A DNA stretch of 64,000 bases, taken from the NCBI GenBank assembly GCA_017461475.1, contig JAFTXX010000044.1, forward strand, positions 85,263-149,262, given 5' to 3'. Origin of the DNA: Clostridia bacterium (GTDB taxonomy: Bacteria; Bacillota; Clostridia; Oscillospirales; CAG-272). The position numbers and the translations under genes were made by a program. This document shows, piece by piece, positions 41,289 through 49,179 of the stretch (position 1 is its first letter; the number at the start of each line of letters is the position of its first letter). The notes beneath the pieces are model-generated. The model was not told where the DNA came from. It saw only the letters and a program-made list of their open reading frames with translations, and searched no databases.

Positions 41289-42080
41289 ATGCAAAAACTA
41301 AAATCAGGCGACATTGCGGCGCTTATGATGCTTTTGTGGCTTGCGGTGCATGCCGCGGTGACAACTTTTCTTCCGCAGTGGTCGAGTTTTGTTACCATAG
41401 CCGCGTGTACGTTGCCGATGGTGCTGTTCAAGCATAAGCACCGCGGCGAGACTTTCGGCTCGCGCGACTGCAACACCGCTAAATATAAGAAGAAAGAATA
41501 CATACCGTTTTTTATCCTCACGATATCGGGGTGCGCACTCGTTTCGGCGGTTACATTTCTTGTATACAAGGCGGCGGGATATACTGCAGCCGCGGCTGCG
41601 CTTGAAAAGGATTTCTTGTTTTTGCTTGTGTTTTCGTGCATGATTCCCGCATTTTTCGAGGAATGGCTTGTGCGCGGCGGCGTGCTTGGCGCGCTTAGCA
41701 AATACGGTTCCCACGCAATATGGTTGTGCGCAATATTTTTTGCTTTAATGCACGGCATTTCAAAATTGCCGTACACCTTGTTCGCGGGACTGTTCATAAC
41801 CGCGTTTGTGTATGTCACCGAGTGTATCTATCTCGGTATGCTGCTGCATTTTCTCAATAATTTCACTTCACTGATTTTGTCATACCTTTCGGGGACGGCG
41901 GAGTATATTGCGCTTGTACTTATTGCTGTGACATTTGCGGTAAGTTTTGTGTTGCTAAGACACAGCAATTTATTCGCCGACGTAAAAAAAGCGATGTTTA
42001 CACCCAAAGAGCAAAGCAGGGAGCATGTGTATACGCCGCTTGCCGCGGTGTTTGCCGCTTTGTCAATTGTGATTTTGTAA
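41289..42080 (+). CDS. CPBP-family intramembrane metalloprotease
   Basis: The 263-aa protein has about seven membrane spans and the CPBP (CAAX/Abi) motifs: FFEEWLVRGGVLGAL (EE-x3-R), FFALMHGISKLPYTLFAGL with the second-motif His, and LGMLLHFLNN with His and Asn. Such proteases are implicated in prenyl-protein cleavage, bacteriocin self-protection and surface-protein processing in Gram-positive bacteria. No partner is apparent. A hydrophilic tail with Lys and Glu precedes a last span. tadA follows eight bases later. Confidence 0.9.
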   Translation: MQKLKSGDIAALMMLLWLAVHAAVTTFLPQWSSFVTIAACTLPMVLFKHKHRGETFGSRDCNTAKYKKKEYIPFFILTISGCALVSAVTFLVYKAAGYTAAAAALEKDFLFLLVFSCMIPAFFEEWLVRGGVLGALSKYGSHAIWLCAIFFALMHGISKLPYTLFAGLFITAFVYVTECIYLGMLLHFLNNFTSLILSYLSGTAEYIALVLIAVTFAVSFVLLRHSNLFADVKKAMFTPKEQSREHVYTPLAAVFAALSIVIL

Positions 42081-42088
42081 GGAATAAT

Positions 42089-42532
42089 ATGGATGATTTG
42101 TATTATATGAGCGAGGCGCTTGCCGAGGCGCGCCTTGCGGCAGAGATAGATGAAGTTCCCGTCGGTGCGGTCATAGTGCGCGACGGTGAGATAATCGCGC
42201 GTGCGCATAACCTCCGCGAGACCGAGAAAAACGCGCTTTGCCATGCGGAAACCATGGCGGTAAACGCGGCTTGCCGCGCGCTCGGCGGTTGGAGACTTCC
42301 GCGCTGTACGCTGTATGTAACTCTCGAACCCTGCCCGATGTGCGCGGGCGCAATAGTAAACAGCCGCATAGAGCGCGTGGTGTTCGGCGCATACGACCGC
42401 CGCGCGGGCGCGTTCGGTAGCGTGCTCGACCTCAACGCATACCCGCTCAATCATAAGCCCGAAATAGTCGGCGGTGTTATGGAAGAAGAGTGCAGAACGC
42501 TGTTGCAGGAGTTCTTTAAGCGAAAAAGGTGA
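42089..42532 (+). CDS. tadA: tRNA-specific adenosine deaminase
   Basis: The 147-aa enzyme has the deaminase zinc motifs CHAETMAV (His52, Glu54) and PCPMCAGAI (Cys82, Cys85), and the TadA-specific GAYDRRAGAFGS. It converts the wobble adenosine of tRNA-Arg(ACG) to inosine. The ATG has AAGGA six bases upstream. It forms an operon with the CPBP gene. Confidence 0.96.
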   Translation: MDDLYYMSEALAEARLAAEIDEVPVGAVIVRDGEIIARAHNLRETEKNALCHAETMAVNAACRALGGWRLPRCTLYVTLEPCPMCAGAIVNSRIERVVFGAYDRRAGAFGSVLDLNAYPLNHKPEIVGGVMEEECRTLLQEFFKRKR

Positions 42533-42558
42533 AATGTTTAGCAGAGAGTATGGCTATC

Positions 42559-42714
42559 TCCCTCATCCGTCGGCTACGCCGCCACCTTCCCCCAACGACA
42601 AACATTATAGCCATGGCTTACATGGTTGGGGGAAGGCTTATGGTTAGTTTATTGTCGGATAAACTATCTTAGCCTTCCCTCGGGGGAAGGTGGCGCGTAG
42701 CGACGGATGAGGGA
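42559..42714. repeat. TCCCTCATCCGTCG imperfect palindrome (third repeat family)
   Basis: The left arm TCCCTCATCCGTCGGCTACG, continuing with CCGCCACCTTCCCC, is mirrored by GGGGAAGGTGGCGCGTAGCG and ACGGATGAGGGA at the right end. The middle holds CAACCATGTAAGC-like complementary parts around the GGTTGGGGGAAGG block. It is MITE-like, and only one copy is present here. It occupies most of the 42533-42775 gap. Confidence 0.8.
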
Positions 42715-42775
42715 CTTTCGTTGTCAAACTAACGATTATGTGCTAAACATCAATTTTCAAAAGGCAGGTGAGTGT

Positions 42776-43972
42776 ATGGACAGAACAATACTTCATTCGG
42801 ACTTGAACGGATTTTTTGCGTCGGTGGAGACGGTGTTAAATCCATCGCTTGCCGAATATCCTATGGCGGTGTGTGGCGACCCCGATAAGCGTCACGGAAT
42901 TATACTTGCAAAAAACGAAAAAGCAAAGGCGTTCGGCGTTGTAACTGCCGAAACAATATGGGCGGCGAAGCAGAAATGTCCTAACCTTGTGCTTGTGCCG
43001 CCGCACCATGACGTGTATGAGAAATTTTCACGCGAGGTCAACGCCATTTACCGCGAATACACCGACCTTGTCGAGCCGTTCGGCATTGACGAGTCATGGC
43101 TTGACGTAAGCGCGTCGGAAAAACTGTTCGGTGACGGTGTCACCATAGCCGAGACTTTGCGCGAGCGAGTAAAGCGTGAGACGGGTCTTACTGTTTCCGT
43201 CGGTGTATCTTTTAACAAGACATTTGCAAAACTCGGCAGTGACCTCAAAAAGCCGGACGCGGTAAGCGTCATTGACCGTGCACATTTTAAGGAAATAGTG
43301 TGGAAACTTCCCGCGCGCGACCTGCTTTACGTCGGCAAAAGCGCGGCGAAAACACTTGCCGACATGCGTATAAAAACTATTGGCGAACTTGCAAACGCAA
43401 GTCCCGATTTTCTCGAATACAAACTCGGCAAACTTGGCAGAATGCTCCACGCGTGCGCAAACGGCGAGGACAACGAACCCGTGCGCAGTGTGTACGATAA
43501 GCGTCAGGTGAAAAGCGTAGGCAACGGCATGACATTTTCGCACGACCTGCACGGTATGGAAGAACTGGTGCAGGGACTTGACGCGGTGTGCGACCTCGCT
43601 GCCGCGCGTATGCGCGAAAAGCACGTCAAATGTACCACTGTGCAACTTTCTATAAAGGATGAAAATTTTGTTACGGTACAGCGTCAGGCACCGCTTGCGG
43701 CACCCACGCAACTTGCGCGTGAGTTGCGAGAAGCGGCGGCTAAACTTCTGCGCACGGAATGGAATCCGCGTCTCGGAATCCGTGCGCTCACCGTTACGGG
43801 AATTGGACTTATCCCCGAGGACACCGCCGAGCAGATAGGTTTTTTTGACGACGAAAAGGCGGACGAAAAAATCGAAAAACGCGAGCGGGTCATGGACGAT
43901 ATCCGCAAAAAGTTCGGTCATGGCTCAATCAAAAGCGCAGGAACAATTGCGGGTAATATTGAAGAAGAATAG
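42776..43972 (+). CDS. dinB: DNA polymerase IV (Y family)
   Basis: The 398-aa protein begins MDRTILHSDLNGFFASVETV, with the metal-binding Asp and steric-gate Phe, then AVCGDPDKRHGIILAKNEKA, and FGIDESWLDVS with the second catalytic Asp-Glu. SVGVSFNKTFAKLGSDLKKP and the little-finger domain follow. It performs translesion synthesis. No beta-clamp motif of the classical QLSLF type is obvious; EQIGFFDDE near 370 may serve. The ATG has AGGTG upstream; a longer frame would cross the repeat and is rejected. Confidence 0.95.
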   Translation: MDRTILHSDLNGFFASVETVLNPSLAEYPMAVCGDPDKRHGIILAKNEKAKAFGVVTAETIWAAKQKCPNLVLVPPHHDVYEKFSREVNAIYREYTDLVEPFGIDESWLDVSASEKLFGDGVTIAETLRERVKRETGLTVSVGVSFNKTFAKLGSDLKKPDAVSVIDRAHFKEIVWKLPARDLLYVGKSAAKTLADMRIKTIGELANASPDFLEYKLGKLGRMLHACANGEDNEPVRSVYDKRQVKSVGNGMTFSHDLHGMEELVQGLDAVCDLAAARMREKHVKCTTVQLSIKDENFVTVQRQAPLAAPTQLARELREAAAKLLRTEWNPRLGIRALTVTGIGLIPEDTAEQIGFFDDEKADEKIEKRERVMDDIRKKFGHGSIKSAGTIAGNIEEE

Positions 43973-43974
43973 AA

Positions 43975-44171
43975 TAAAGGTTTATGTTACAAACATCTCC
44001 GCCCGAGATCCTTCGCTTGCGCTCAAGGATGACAAGGGCGGGTTTAAGCAGAGTTCTAAAAAGACTTATTTTAACGCGTTGCAACAACCCCCGCTTGTCA
44101 TCCTCGAACGGAGCGTAGCGAAGTGAAGGATCTTGCGGGGAGATGTTTGCTTGAACTCTAACCATTATTTT
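43975..44171. repeat. Snap-back dispersed repeat, copy 8 (short form)
   Basis: It starts within two bases of the dinB stop (AAAGGTTTATGTTAC) and ends CTAACCATTATTTT. It lacks the long sub-hairpins. The rest of the 43973-44277 gap contains TTGACA (44203) and TATAAT (44238), but their spacing is too long for one promoter. Confidence 0.9.
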
Positions 44172-44277
44172 CTCACTCCGTCTAAAAATTTCATTTATTA
44201 AATTTGACAAAAAGACTTCCTTTTCTGCATCATATGTTGTATAATAAGTCTGTATGTTGCTCTGAGGGAGGTATTGT

Positions 44278-44946
44278 ATGAAAAAGATTATAAAAGTCGC
44301 TTCGTGTGTGATTTTGGCGGCGGCGCTTGGGCTTATGGCTATATGCGTTTATGCTGCTACATATTCAAGTGAGGACGACCCGCTTATCTCGCTTAGTTAC
44401 GTTAACGAAGTTTTGCTTCCGCAGATTAAAGAAATGATCAATGACGCGGTTTCGGGCAAGGATATCGGCGATGCCGAGATTACAAATCCCGCCGAAACTA
44501 CCGAGGAGCCTGCAAAGACTACCGAAGAACCTGCTAAAACCACTGAGAAACCTGTGGAGACTACAGCAGAGCCTGAGGATATTTTCCCCGACGGCACCGT
44601 CAATACGGGGGCAAGATACGAGGTTGTTAACCTTAAAGCGGGACAGACCATTTATGCATCGGTTTACTCATGCGAGGTAATTGTGCGCTCGGGTTCGACA
44701 AAGGTTGTCTCTCCCTACACCGTAAAATGGGAAGAGCAGGGCGTGTCCGACACTACCGACGGCGTTGAAATTTACAACGACGGCGCGGTTCCTACCAACC
44801 ATACGATAATCATCCCGCGCGACGACGGACGCGGCATCACCGCACTTGATGGCGGCGCGTGGATAATGGTTCGCGGCGATTATATCATTAAGGATGCCGT
44901 AAATACTGCAGCAGAAACGACCGCAGCCGAAACGGAGGCAAAATAA
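44278..44946 (+). CDS. Secreted protein with Thr/Glu/Pro repeats, unknown function
   Basis: The 222-aa protein has a signal peptide ending in VYA (about residue 26), a short helical region, a low-complexity linker built on TTEEPAK units (about 72-100), and a C-terminal domain of about 110 aa with YEVVNLKAGQTIYASVYSCE, VIVRSGSTKVV, VPTNHTIIIPRDDGRGITA and WIMVRGDYIIKD. Similar C-terminal domains occur in secreted proteins of Clostridia, but I know of no function. Gly-rich turns suggest a beta fold. The stop overlaps the next start (TAATG), so it is the first gene of a three-gene envelope operon ending with a SpoIID paralogue. Confidence 0.75.
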   Translation: MKKIIKVASCVILAAALGLMAICVYAATYSSEDDPLISLSYVNEVLLPQIKEMINDAVSGKDIGDAEITNPAETTEEPAKTTEEPAKTTEKPVETTAEPEDIFPDGTVNTGARYEVVNLKAGQTIYASVYSCEVIVRSGSTKVVSPYTVKWEEQGVSDTTDGVEIYNDGAVPTNHTIIIPRDDGRGITALDGGAWIMVRGDYIIKDAVNTAAETTAAETEAK

Positions 44947-45095
44947 TGAGTTTGGGTATCATAGGCGGAGCAGATGGACCTACCGCGGTTTTGGTAGCGT
45001 CATCGCCCGTGCCGCTTTGGTTTGTCGCCTTAGGTGCTGCTGCGGCTGTAGCAATTGTTGCGGCGCTCATAATTATACTTGTAAAGAAAAAATAA
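44946..45095 (+). CDS. 49-aa membrane peptide with the OadB GGADGPT motif
   Basis: The peptide starts MSLGIIGGADGPTAVLVASS, then PVPLW and one membrane span rich in Ala, Val and Ile, ending in KKK. GIIGGADGPTA is the signature around the Na+-binding Asp of the beta subunit of sodium-pumping decarboxylases (OadB, GcdB, MmdB), which are proteins of about 370 aa; here it is the N terminus of a complete 49-aa gene. It overlaps the previous stop as TAATG and lies 34 bp before the SpoIID-like gene. A decarboxylase role is unlikely at this size. The motif match is certain by eye; the function is unknown. Confidence 0.75.
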   Translation: MSLGIIGGADGPTAVLVASSPVPLWFVALGAAAAVAIVAALIIILVKKK

Positions 45096-45129
45096 AAACC
45101 ATATATCTTTTTGAAAGGAGGACTCTGTG

Positions 45130-47046
45130 ATGAAAAATAAGCAGTTTTGGGTAAAAGTTATGGTATGGATCCTCGCAGTGCTGATGATTGGCAGCTGCGC
45201 ACTTGTTCTGTTCCAGGCTTGCGCACTCTCTACCGCGGCGGCGGAAGTTGAGACCGTAGCGGAGGAGGCTCCCGAGTACATCACTGTCGGACTTATGTAC
45301 GGCAGTGATGTCACCGTTGGGTTTGAAACTGTGACTACGGTCGGGTTCAGCGTTTACGCGGTGACGGCAACGAGGACAGAGCGTTCCTTTGAGGAAATAT
45401 ATACGGTTGATATTCCTAAAATTTCTGTGGTGTGCGACGGCAATCTTTCACAAACGGCGTACACCTATTCTATTTATGACGGTACAAAGTCCTGCGTGGT
45501 CGGCGGCTACCACCTTGAGGTTGCAGAAGATTTTGAAAAGCGCGAGGACGCAGATGCCATGCTTTCTACTGTAAAAGAGTGGCTTAACAAAGAGGGAAGC
45601 AACATGCACCCTTTTATTGCGTATATAAATGGTGTGTACAAGGTGCGCGTCAGCGACTGCTCGGATGCCGCGAGAGCTGAAAACAAGCTAGCTACGGTGC
45701 CGAACATGGCGGCGGAAATAGAGTTTGATGTTGTCGAGCCGTCAAAGACCGCGCTTACCATTGTTGACCCCGAGACAAACGTTATCTACTTTGAATACGA
45801 TGACGGCGGCAACCGTGCACTGGGACTTTCGGCTATGGACAAAGAAGGCAAAAAGCAGTATCTTAAAACTCCCGCAAACCGCCTTTATGACGGAATTTTT
45901 ATGTATGAGCGCTACATTGCCGACACTGTAAGCGGCGTTGCGCTCACAAATATGCTCCCGCTGGAAGACTATATTGCGGGCGTTGTGCCTTACGAAATCA
46001 GTCCTTCATGGCCTTACGAGGCGCTCCGAGCGTTCGCAATTACCGTCCGCAGCTACACCGTGCAGAATAAGAACCGTCATTATACCTCATACGGTTTTGA
46101 CATCTGCAACACCACACACTGTCAGGTTTATCGCGGCATAGGAAGCGCAAATGACAATGTTTACAAGGCGGTTGAAAGCACGAAAGGACTTGTGCTTTCG
46201 GACGGCAAGAGTATAGTTACTACCTACTATTCGTCCTCAACGGGCGGCTACACATCATCCGCAAAAGACACCTGGGGCGGGGATGACTCGCCGTACCTTG
46301 TTCCCACTTACACTCCGTGGGAACGCTATTCCGAGCACGCAAGCGGACTTTGGGTCAGTGAGGTCAGCGGAACTGAGCTCGCCGCGTATCTGCAGTCTAA
46401 GGGCTACAATATCGGCAGTGAGATAGTTGATATAAAGATAAACGAGTTTTCGGGTGACAGTCCGTATGTTTATTCCATAACCTACACCGACGCGGGCGGA
46501 AAACAGCTTACCATCACCCGTTGCGACAAGGTGCGCACATCTATTTCAAAGTATGTCAACAGTGCAAATTTCGTCGTCGGCAAAGGCACGCTTACCTATG
46601 AGTACGATGATGTCGTTGACATTGATATAAACGGCACTTACAGTTCCACCACGGGCAATTATTCGACAGTCAGCGAAGAGGAAGAAACCGTGAAAGTCCT
46701 CACGGCAAACGGCATAGAAGAGGTAAAACCCACGAAGAATGTCTATGTTCAAAAGTCGGACGATGTCGCGCGCATATCGCTTGACACGCTTCAGATTGCC
46801 ACGGGTATGAGCGGATATTACTATAATTTAAATTCGACTCCGGGCGTAATTCTCCATCGAATTACGGAGACTGTCGAAGCGGCTGATGAAAACAACTTCA
46901 TCTTCGCCGGTAAGGGATGGGGGCACGGAGTAGGTCTCAGCCAGTACGGCATATACGACCTTGCAGTGGCAGGAGCCACAGCCGAGCAGATACTTTTGCT
47001 TTATTTTCCGTCTCTTTCGCTTCTCGATTACCATGAGGTAAAATAA
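45130..47046 (+). CDS. SpoIID/LytB-domain protein (lytic transglycosylase-like)
   Basis: The 638-aa protein has an N-terminal signal anchor (VKVMVWILAVLMIGSCALVL), a region of about 115-200 that resembles a SPOR-type module (MHPFIAYINGVYKVRVSDCS), and a SpoIID domain from about 260: LPLEDYIAGVVPYEISPSWP with the likely catalytic Glu289, ALRAFAITVRSYT, THCQVYRG, TTYYSSSTGGYTSSAKDTWG, and GKGWGHGVGLSQYG near 590. SpoIID cleaves denuded glycan strands in peptidoglycan during engulfment. This one is almost twice the size of sporulation SpoIID and carries a SPOR-like domain, so it is better seen as a SpoIID paralogue acting in the vegetative or spore wall. AGGAGG lies upstream of ATG 45130; GTG at 45127 is an alternative. 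Confidence 0.88.
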   Translation: MKNKQFWVKVMVWILAVLMIGSCALVLFQACALSTAAAEVETVAEEAPEYITVGLMYGSDVTVGFETVTTVGFSVYAVTATRTERSFEEIYTVDIPKISVVCDGNLSQTAYTYSIYDGTKSCVVGGYHLEVAEDFEKREDADAMLSTVKEWLNKEGSNMHPFIAYINGVYKVRVSDCSDAARAENKLATVPNMAAEIEFDVVEPSKTALTIVDPETNVIYFEYDDGGNRALGLSAMDKEGKKQYLKTPANRLYDGIFMYERYIADTVSGVALTNMLPLEDYIAGVVPYEISPSWPYEALRAFAITVRSYTVQNKNRHYTSYGFDICNTTHCQVYRGIGSANDNVYKAVESTKGLVLSDGKSIVTTYYSSSTGGYTSSAKDTWGGDDSPYLVPTYTPWERYSEHASGLWVSEVSGTELAAYLQSKGYNIGSEIVDIKINEFSGDSPYVYSITYTDAGGKQLTITRCDKVRTSISKYVNSANFVVGKGTLTYEYDDVVDIDINGTYSSTTGNYSTVSEEEETVKVLTANGIEEVKPTKNVYVQKSDDVARISLDTLQIATGMSGYYYNLNSTPGVILHRITETVEAADENNFIFAGKGWGHGVGLSQYGIYDLAVAGATAEQILLLYFPSLSLLDYHEVK

Positions 47047-47119
47047 TTTTGATTTTTCGTGAGGAGTTTTCAAAATTCCTTCGACAAATAAAAGAATAAA
47101 CAAGAAAGGTATTAAAAAA

Positions 47120-47695
47120 ATGAAAAAAATTCTTATCGCACTTTTAGCACTTACCCTTTGCTTAGGCCTTGCCGCTTGCGGCAATAATGATGTGGCGGAG
47201 ACCACAGAAGAGACTACAGTTGAAACCACTGTTGAGACTACCGTTGAGGAAAACCTCACCGTAGGTCAGATTCATGCAAACGCATTTGCTGAAATTTTGG
47301 CTGAAAATGCTGACAGCACCGCAGAAGAAATTGCAAATGCACTTGTTTCTCTCGAAATCAACCAGTTCGCTCCCATGGTAATGCCTATGGATGCCGCGTC
47401 CGAGTATTTCCCCGGCTTTGACAACTATGTTCCCGCAGGTTACAAGTCCTGCGCAACTTTCCTTCCCATGATTGGTTCAATTGCATACGTTGGCTACGTC
47501 TTTGAACTCACTGACGACGCTGATGCAGAGGCTTTCGTTGCCGAACTCAAGGCAAACGCCAACCCCCGTTGGAACATCTGCGTTGAGGCTGACGAGGTAA
47601 TTACCGAAACCGTAGGCAACAAGGTGCTCTTCCTCATGTGCCCCGCAACATATGATATGCCCACCGAAGGCGGCGACATGGGCATGGCGCTCTGA
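47120..47695 (+). CDS. Lipoprotein of unknown function
   Basis: The 191-aa lipoprotein has lipobox GLAAC (Cys20), a Thr/Glu-rich linker made of VETT units (about 24-45), and a compact domain of about 145 aa with two runs resembling FAEILAENADSTAEEIANAL and AYVGYVFELTDDADAEAFVA. The pattern of Met, Phe and Val near VMPMDAASEYFPGF suggests a ligand-binding surface. No family is recognised with confidence. GAAAGG precedes the ATG. It may be cotranscribed with the SpoIID-like gene 73 bp upstream. Confidence 0.75.
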   Translation: MKKILIALLALTLCLGLAACGNNDVAETTEETTVETTVETTVEENLTVGQIHANAFAEILAENADSTAEEIANALVSLEINQFAPMVMPMDAASEYFPGFDNYVPAGYKSCATFLPMIGSIAYVGYVFELTDDADAEAFVAELKANANPRWNICVEADEVITETVGNKVLFLMCPATYDMPTEGGDMGMAL

Positions 47696-47722
47696 TTTAC
47701 TTAAGCGTACTTCTAAAAAACT

Positions 47723-47751
47723 AAAAGGCATGGTTAACCCCATGCCTTTTT
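47723..47751 (+). terminator. Terminator after the lipoprotein gene
   Basis: AAAAGGCATGG pairs with CCATGCCTTTT. It ends 14 bp before the second MBOAT start, and its T run touches the AAAGGAAA ribosome binding site. Confidence 0.85.
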
Positions 47752-47764
47752 GAAAGGAAATTTA

Positions 47765-49168
47765 ATGCTATTTTCTTCGATTCCGTTTTTGTATTATTTT
47801 TTGCCGATAGTAATCGGACTCTACTTCATAGTGCCGTTTAAGTTCAAAAACCTTATACTGCTTGTGACCAGCTTGTTTTTCTACTTTTACGGTGAGCCCG
47901 TGTATGTCATTTTAATGCTTGTGTCATCGTTTTCGAGTTATGTACACGGATTGCTTATCGACAAGTACCGCGGCACAAAATGGGCGAAGGTATTGCTTGT
48001 CTCGTCGGTGGTTACAAGTCTTGCAATGCTCGGATTTTTCAAGTATTCCGATTTCTTTATCGAAAATGTCAACTCGATTTTCAAAACCGACATCGCATTG
48101 CTCGGCATAGCGCTCCCCATAGGTATCAGCTTTTACACTTTTCAGACGCTCAGTTACACTATCGACGTGTACCGCGGTGATGCAAAGGTGCAAAGGAGCT
48201 TCATACGTCTTGCCACCTACGTTTTGCTGTTTCCACAGCTTATCGCGGGACCTATCGTGCGTTACACCACGGTTGAGGAAGACCTCACCGAGCGTAAGCA
48301 CACGCTTGAAAACTTTGCTTCGGGTGCGACGCGTTTTGTGATTGGACTTGGCAAAAAGGTACTCATAGCCGATGTGTTTTATGAGTTTTGCGATGCGTTC
48401 CGCGCGTCCGACGACAAGTCTGTTGTGTTCTACTGGCTGTATGCGCTCGCGTTTTCTCTGCACATCTATTTTGACTTTTCCGGTTACAGCGATATGGCTA
48501 TAGGCCTTGGAAGAATCTTCGGTTTCCGTTTTCTCGAAAACTTTGACTACCCCTATATTTCAAAAAGCGTTGCCGAGTTCTGGCGCAGATGGCATATGTC
48601 GCTCGGAACATGGTTCCGCGACTATGTTTATATTCCCCTTGGAGGAAACCGCGTGCCGAAACTACGTTGGCTGTTCAATACCCTTGTAGTGTGGCTTCTC
48701 ACGGGACTGTGGCACGGCGCGGCATGGACATTTGTAATCTGGGGACTGTATTTTGCCCTTTTCCTTGTGCTTGAAAAGTTCGTTCTTAACAAATTCTTTG
48801 AGAGAATCCCGCGCGTATTCTCGCACATCTATGTGATTGTCGCGGTTATGATAAGTTTTGTTGTGTTCAATGCCGCTGACCTTGCCGAGGCGGTGAGCGA
48901 CATCGGCGGCATGTTCGGTGCGCTTGACATTCCTCTTTGGTCAAAGGAAACAGCGTACTACCTTTCGGCTTACGGATTGCTTTTTGCGGTAAGCATGATA
49001 GGTGCAACTCCGATTGTCAAAAACACGGTGCTGAAACTTAAAGAAACTAAGGTCGTCGGCACAGTTATTAATGTGCTTGAACCCGTTACGGTTGCGGTAA
49101 TTCTGTTGCTTGTGACCGCCTGCTTTGTGAATGGTTCGTTCAGTCCGTTCTTGTATTTCAGATTTTAA
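47765..49168 (+). CDS. MBOAT-family O-acyltransferase (AlgI-like), module 2
   Basis: The 467-aa protein matches AlgI closely: MLFSSIPFLYYFLPIVIGLY at the start, IGISFYTFQTLSYTIDVYRG, FPQLIAGPIVRY, IYFDFSGYSDMAIGLGRIFG, FWRRWHMSLGTWFRDYVYIP and the catalytic His in LLTGLWHGAAWTFVIWG. It moves acyl groups across the membrane for polysaccharide O-acetylation. It is the full-length counterpart of the shorter 30568-31818 protein. The ATG at 47765 follows AAAGGAAA; an earlier TTG is rejected. The SGNH-type partner follows 11 bp downstream. Confidence 0.95.
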   Translation: MLFSSIPFLYYFLPIVIGLYFIVPFKFKNLILLVTSLFFYFYGEPVYVILMLVSSFSSYVHGLLIDKYRGTKWAKVLLVSSVVTSLAMLGFFKYSDFFIENVNSIFKTDIALLGIALPIGISFYTFQTLSYTIDVYRGDAKVQRSFIRLATYVLLFPQLIAGPIVRYTTVEEDLTERKHTLENFASGATRFVIGLGKKVLIADVFYEFCDAFRASDDKSVVFYWLYALAFSLHIYFDFSGYSDMAIGLGRIFGFRFLENFDYPYISKSVAEFWRRWHMSLGTWFRDYVYIPLGGNRVPKLRWLFNTLVVWLLTGLWHGAAWTFVIWGLYFALFLVLEKFVLNKFFERIPRVFSHIYVIVAVMISFVVFNAADLAEAVSDIGGMFGALDIPLWSKETAYYLSAYGLLFAVSMIGATPIVKNTVLKLKETKVVGTVINVLEPVTVAVILLLVTACFVNGSFSPFLYFRF

Positions 49169-49179
49169 GGAGGAGAGAT

